Source: Pseudomonas lini
Lineage (GTDB): Bacteria; Pseudomonadota; Gammaproteobacteria; Pseudomonadales; Pseudomonadaceae
DNA: 64,000 nt
Assembly (NCBI RefSeq): GCF_964063345.1
Contig: NZ_OZ061318.1
Coordinates: 186,001 to 250,000 of the forward strand
Reading direction: 5' to 3'
Shown piece after piece: positions 62,369 through 64,000 of the stretch. The position numbers and the translations under genes were made by a program. The notes beneath the pieces were generated by a model. The model made no database searches and was not told the origin of the DNA. It saw nothing but the letters and a program-made list of their open reading frames with translations. Numbering within the stretch: position 1 is the stretch's first letter; each line of letters starts with the position of its first letter.

Positions 62369-63190
62369 TTATCGAGGGAGGATGTATTGCTCGATCGCCT
62401 GGGCCGCGCCGTCTTCGGTATTGGCCCCGGTCACCACGTCGGCCTGACGCTTCACCGCCTCCTCCGCCTGGCCCATGACGATCGACAATCCGGCCCGGTG
62501 AAACATCGCCGGGTCATTGCCGCCGTCACCAAGAGCGGCAGTCTGTTCCAGCGGCACGCCGAGAAACTCGGCCAGTGTCGCCAATGCCTCGCCCTTGTTG
62601 GCTTTCATCGCGGTCACGTCCAGATAGATCGGTTGTGAACGCGAGACCTGCGCCTGCCCTTCGACCTTGGGCAGCAACTGCGCTTCCAGTTCGATCAACA
62701 GTTCGGCGTTGTTGCTGGCGGCGACGATTTTGTCGATGTGTGCCAGGTAAGGCTCAAAACTTTCGACCACCACTGGCGGATAACCCAGGCCGTGCTGCTC
62801 TCGCGGGACCATCGGGCCGTATGGATCCTTCAACAGCCAGTCGCCGCCACTGAACACCCAGACTTCAATGTCCGGCTGATCGGCAAACAGCGCCAAAGCC
62901 GTCAGCGCCGCCGCTGCCGGCAAATAATGCGCAACCAGCAAACTACCATCCGGATTTACGATTGTGCCGCCATTGAAGGCCGCCGTCGGCAGATCGACAC
63001 CCAGGGCTTCGATCTGCTGCAACATGGCTTTGGGCGGTCGCCCGGTGGCCAGGCTGAACAGCACGCCGGCCTCGCGCAAGGCGCGGACCGCTTCGATTGT
63101 GCGCTGACTGAGGCTGTGATCAGGGAGCAGTAAAGTGCCGTCCATGTCACTGAGCAGAAAACGGATGGGTTGTTGCGTTACGTCACTCAC
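62369..63190 (-). CDS. Cof-type HAD-IIB sugar-phosphatase
   Basis: A 273-residue HAD phosphatase: nucleophile motif I LLSDMDGTLL (about 13-22), motif II SLATGRP, motif III Lys in MKANKGEAL, motif IV ALGDGGNDPAMF (about 217-228) and a type IIB cap. It dephosphorylates small sugar phosphates or PLP-like compounds. Overlaps the end of zwf by 8 bp, so it is the distal gene of a pentose-phosphate operon. Confidence 0.88.
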   Translation of the reverse strand: MSDVTQQPIRFLLSDMDGTLLLPDHSLSQRTIEAVRALREAGVLFSLATGRPPKAMLQQIEALGVDLPTAAFNGGTIVNPDGSLLVAHYLPAAAALTALALFADQPDIEVWVFSGGDWLLKDPYGPMVPREQHGLGYPPVVVESFEPYLAHIDKIVAASNNAELLIELEAQLLPKVEGQAQVSRSQPIYLDVTAMKANKGEALATLAEFLGVPLEQTAALGDGGNDPAMFHRAGLSIVMGQAEEAVKRQADVVTGANTEDGAAQAIEQYILPR

Positions 63191-64000
63191 CGACGCTATG
63201 CCAAACGCGGCCGTCGCGAGTCAGCAGCTCGTCAGCGGTTTGTGGCCCATCTTCGCCGGCCGCGTAGCTCTCCACCGTTGCGTCCTGCTCCCAAGCGTCG
63301 AGGAATGGCTGCACGGCGCGCCAGCCGTTCTCGATGTTGTCGGCACGCTGGAACAGTGTCTGATCGCCGGTCAGGCAGTCGTAGATCAGGGTTTCATAGC
63401 CGGTCGATGGCTGCATCTCGAAGAAATCCTTGTAGGCAAAGCCCAGCTCGATGTTGGCCATGTTCAACGCCGGCCCCGGCCGCTTGGCCAGCAGATCGAA
63501 CCACATGCCTTCGTTGGGTTGAATCTGGATCCGCAGGTAGGTCGGCTGCAACTCATCGACCTCGGTGTCGCGAAACTGCGCATACGGCGCTGGCTTGAAG
63601 CAAATGACAATCTCGGTGTCGCGCGCGCTCATGCGCTTGCCGGTACGCAGGTAGAACGGCACGCCGACCCAGCGCCAGTTATCGATCATGACTTTGAGCG
63701 CGACATAGGTTTCGGTCGTGCTGTCGGGCGCCACGTTGGCTTCCTCGCGGTAACCGGGCAGCGGCTCCCCGTCGATCTGGCCAGCGGTGTATTGGCCGCG
63801 CACCGAGTTGGCTCGCGCTTCCTCGGTCGACCAGGGGCGGATCGCGCCGACGACTTTGGCTTTTTCGCCGCGTACCGCATCGGCGCCAAAAGCGGCTGGT
63901 GGTTCCATGGCCACCATCGCCAATAATTGGAACAGGTGATTGGGCACCATGTCCCGCAGGGCGCCGGTGACCTCATAAAAACTGCCACGGGTTTCCACGC
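63183..64000 (-). CDS. zwf: Glucose-6-phosphate dehydrogenase, C-terminal part (cut by window edge)
   Basis: The last 272 or so residues of an enzyme of about 490; the 5' half lies beyond base 64000. It oxidises glucose 6-phosphate to 6-phosphogluconolactone. Visible: GALRDMVPNHLFQLLAMVAM, RGQYTAGQIDGEPLPGYREE, and WRWVGVPFYLRTGKRM, which binds substrate. The frame is intact to its TGA at 63183-63185. Confidence 0.92.
   Translation of the reverse strand, partial: VETRGSFYEVTGALRDMVPNHLFQLLAMVAMEPPAAFGADAVRGEKAKVVGAIRPWSTEEARANSVRGQYTAGQIDGEPLPGYREEANVAPDSTTETYVALKVMIDNWRWVGVPFYLRTGKRMSARDTEIVICFKPAPYAQFRDTEVDELQPTYLRIQIQPNEGMWFDLLAKRPGPALNMANIELGFAYKDFFEMQPSTGYETLIYDCLTGDQTLFQRADNIENGWRAVQPFLDAWEQDATVESYAAGEDGPQTADELLTRDGRVWHSVGE

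Overview
The window is chromosomal DNA of a fluorescent Pseudomonas (P. fluorescens group). Supporting this: mexEF-oprN, the mannitol/arabitol operon mtlR-mtlEFGKD-xylB-mtlZ, a complete functional-amyloid operon fapABCDEF, lineage-typical small families (DUF2790, DUF1652, FUSC/DUF1656), high-GC codon use, and about a dozen paired REP repeats (REPINs) of the 'gggagcgggcttgcccgcga' type.

Layout. 1-10 kb: an RND multidrug pump (MexE-MexF-OprN) convergent with an aromatic-acid type efflux set (FUSC protein, DUF1656, AaeA-like adaptor). 10-18 kb: a TPR protein, then a signalling block on the minus strand (CHASE3/GAF hybrid kinase with three receiver domains, CheR methyltransferase, REC-kinase, response regulator). 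It has no cheB, but carries a 158-bp palindromic MITE-like element and a 28-codon ORF at its junctions. 18-20.4 kb: a glycosyltransferase and a lower-GC PI-PLC-like protein. 20.5-30.4 kb: polyol regulator, ABC importer, dehydrogenase and two sugar kinases, interrupted by REPINs. 30.7-38.5 kb: small periplasmic and membrane proteins, ecotin, NIPSNAP protein, a short threonine dehydratase behind a leader-peptide attenuator, a PQQ-type aldose dehydrogenase, Ku, and LpxO. 38.6-40.5 kb: a gene-poor, lower-GC stretch with tiny ORFs and the 3' end of a tyrosine recombinase, read as a decayed island. 40.5-51.3 kb: YbiT-type ABC-F, MFS transporter, alpha/beta hydrolase, azoreductase with divergent LysR regulator, YjbR protein, DUF1294 protein, UppP, a Cache-domain chemoreceptor, and a PnuC/NadR-like salvage pair. 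51.8-58.5 kb: the fap operon and a convergent sigma-54 activator of VpsR type. 58.8-64 kb: a small conserved protein, a delta-60 repeat protein, NhaB, a Cof-type HAD phosphatase, and the 3' half of zwf cut by the window edge.

The most noteworthy signal is upstream of the threonine dehydratase gene. A good sigma-70 promoter places its start point at about the A of the ATG of a 21-codon Thr/Ile-containing leader ORF, followed by competing antiterminator and terminator stems. The gene behind it encodes only the catalytic domain, so attenuation may replace the missing isoleucine feedback domain. Other points of interest are the very long Ser/Asp-rich linker in FapC, sigma-54-like promoters before fapA, a PhoP-box-like promoter before lpxO, and the palindromic element inside the signalling block.
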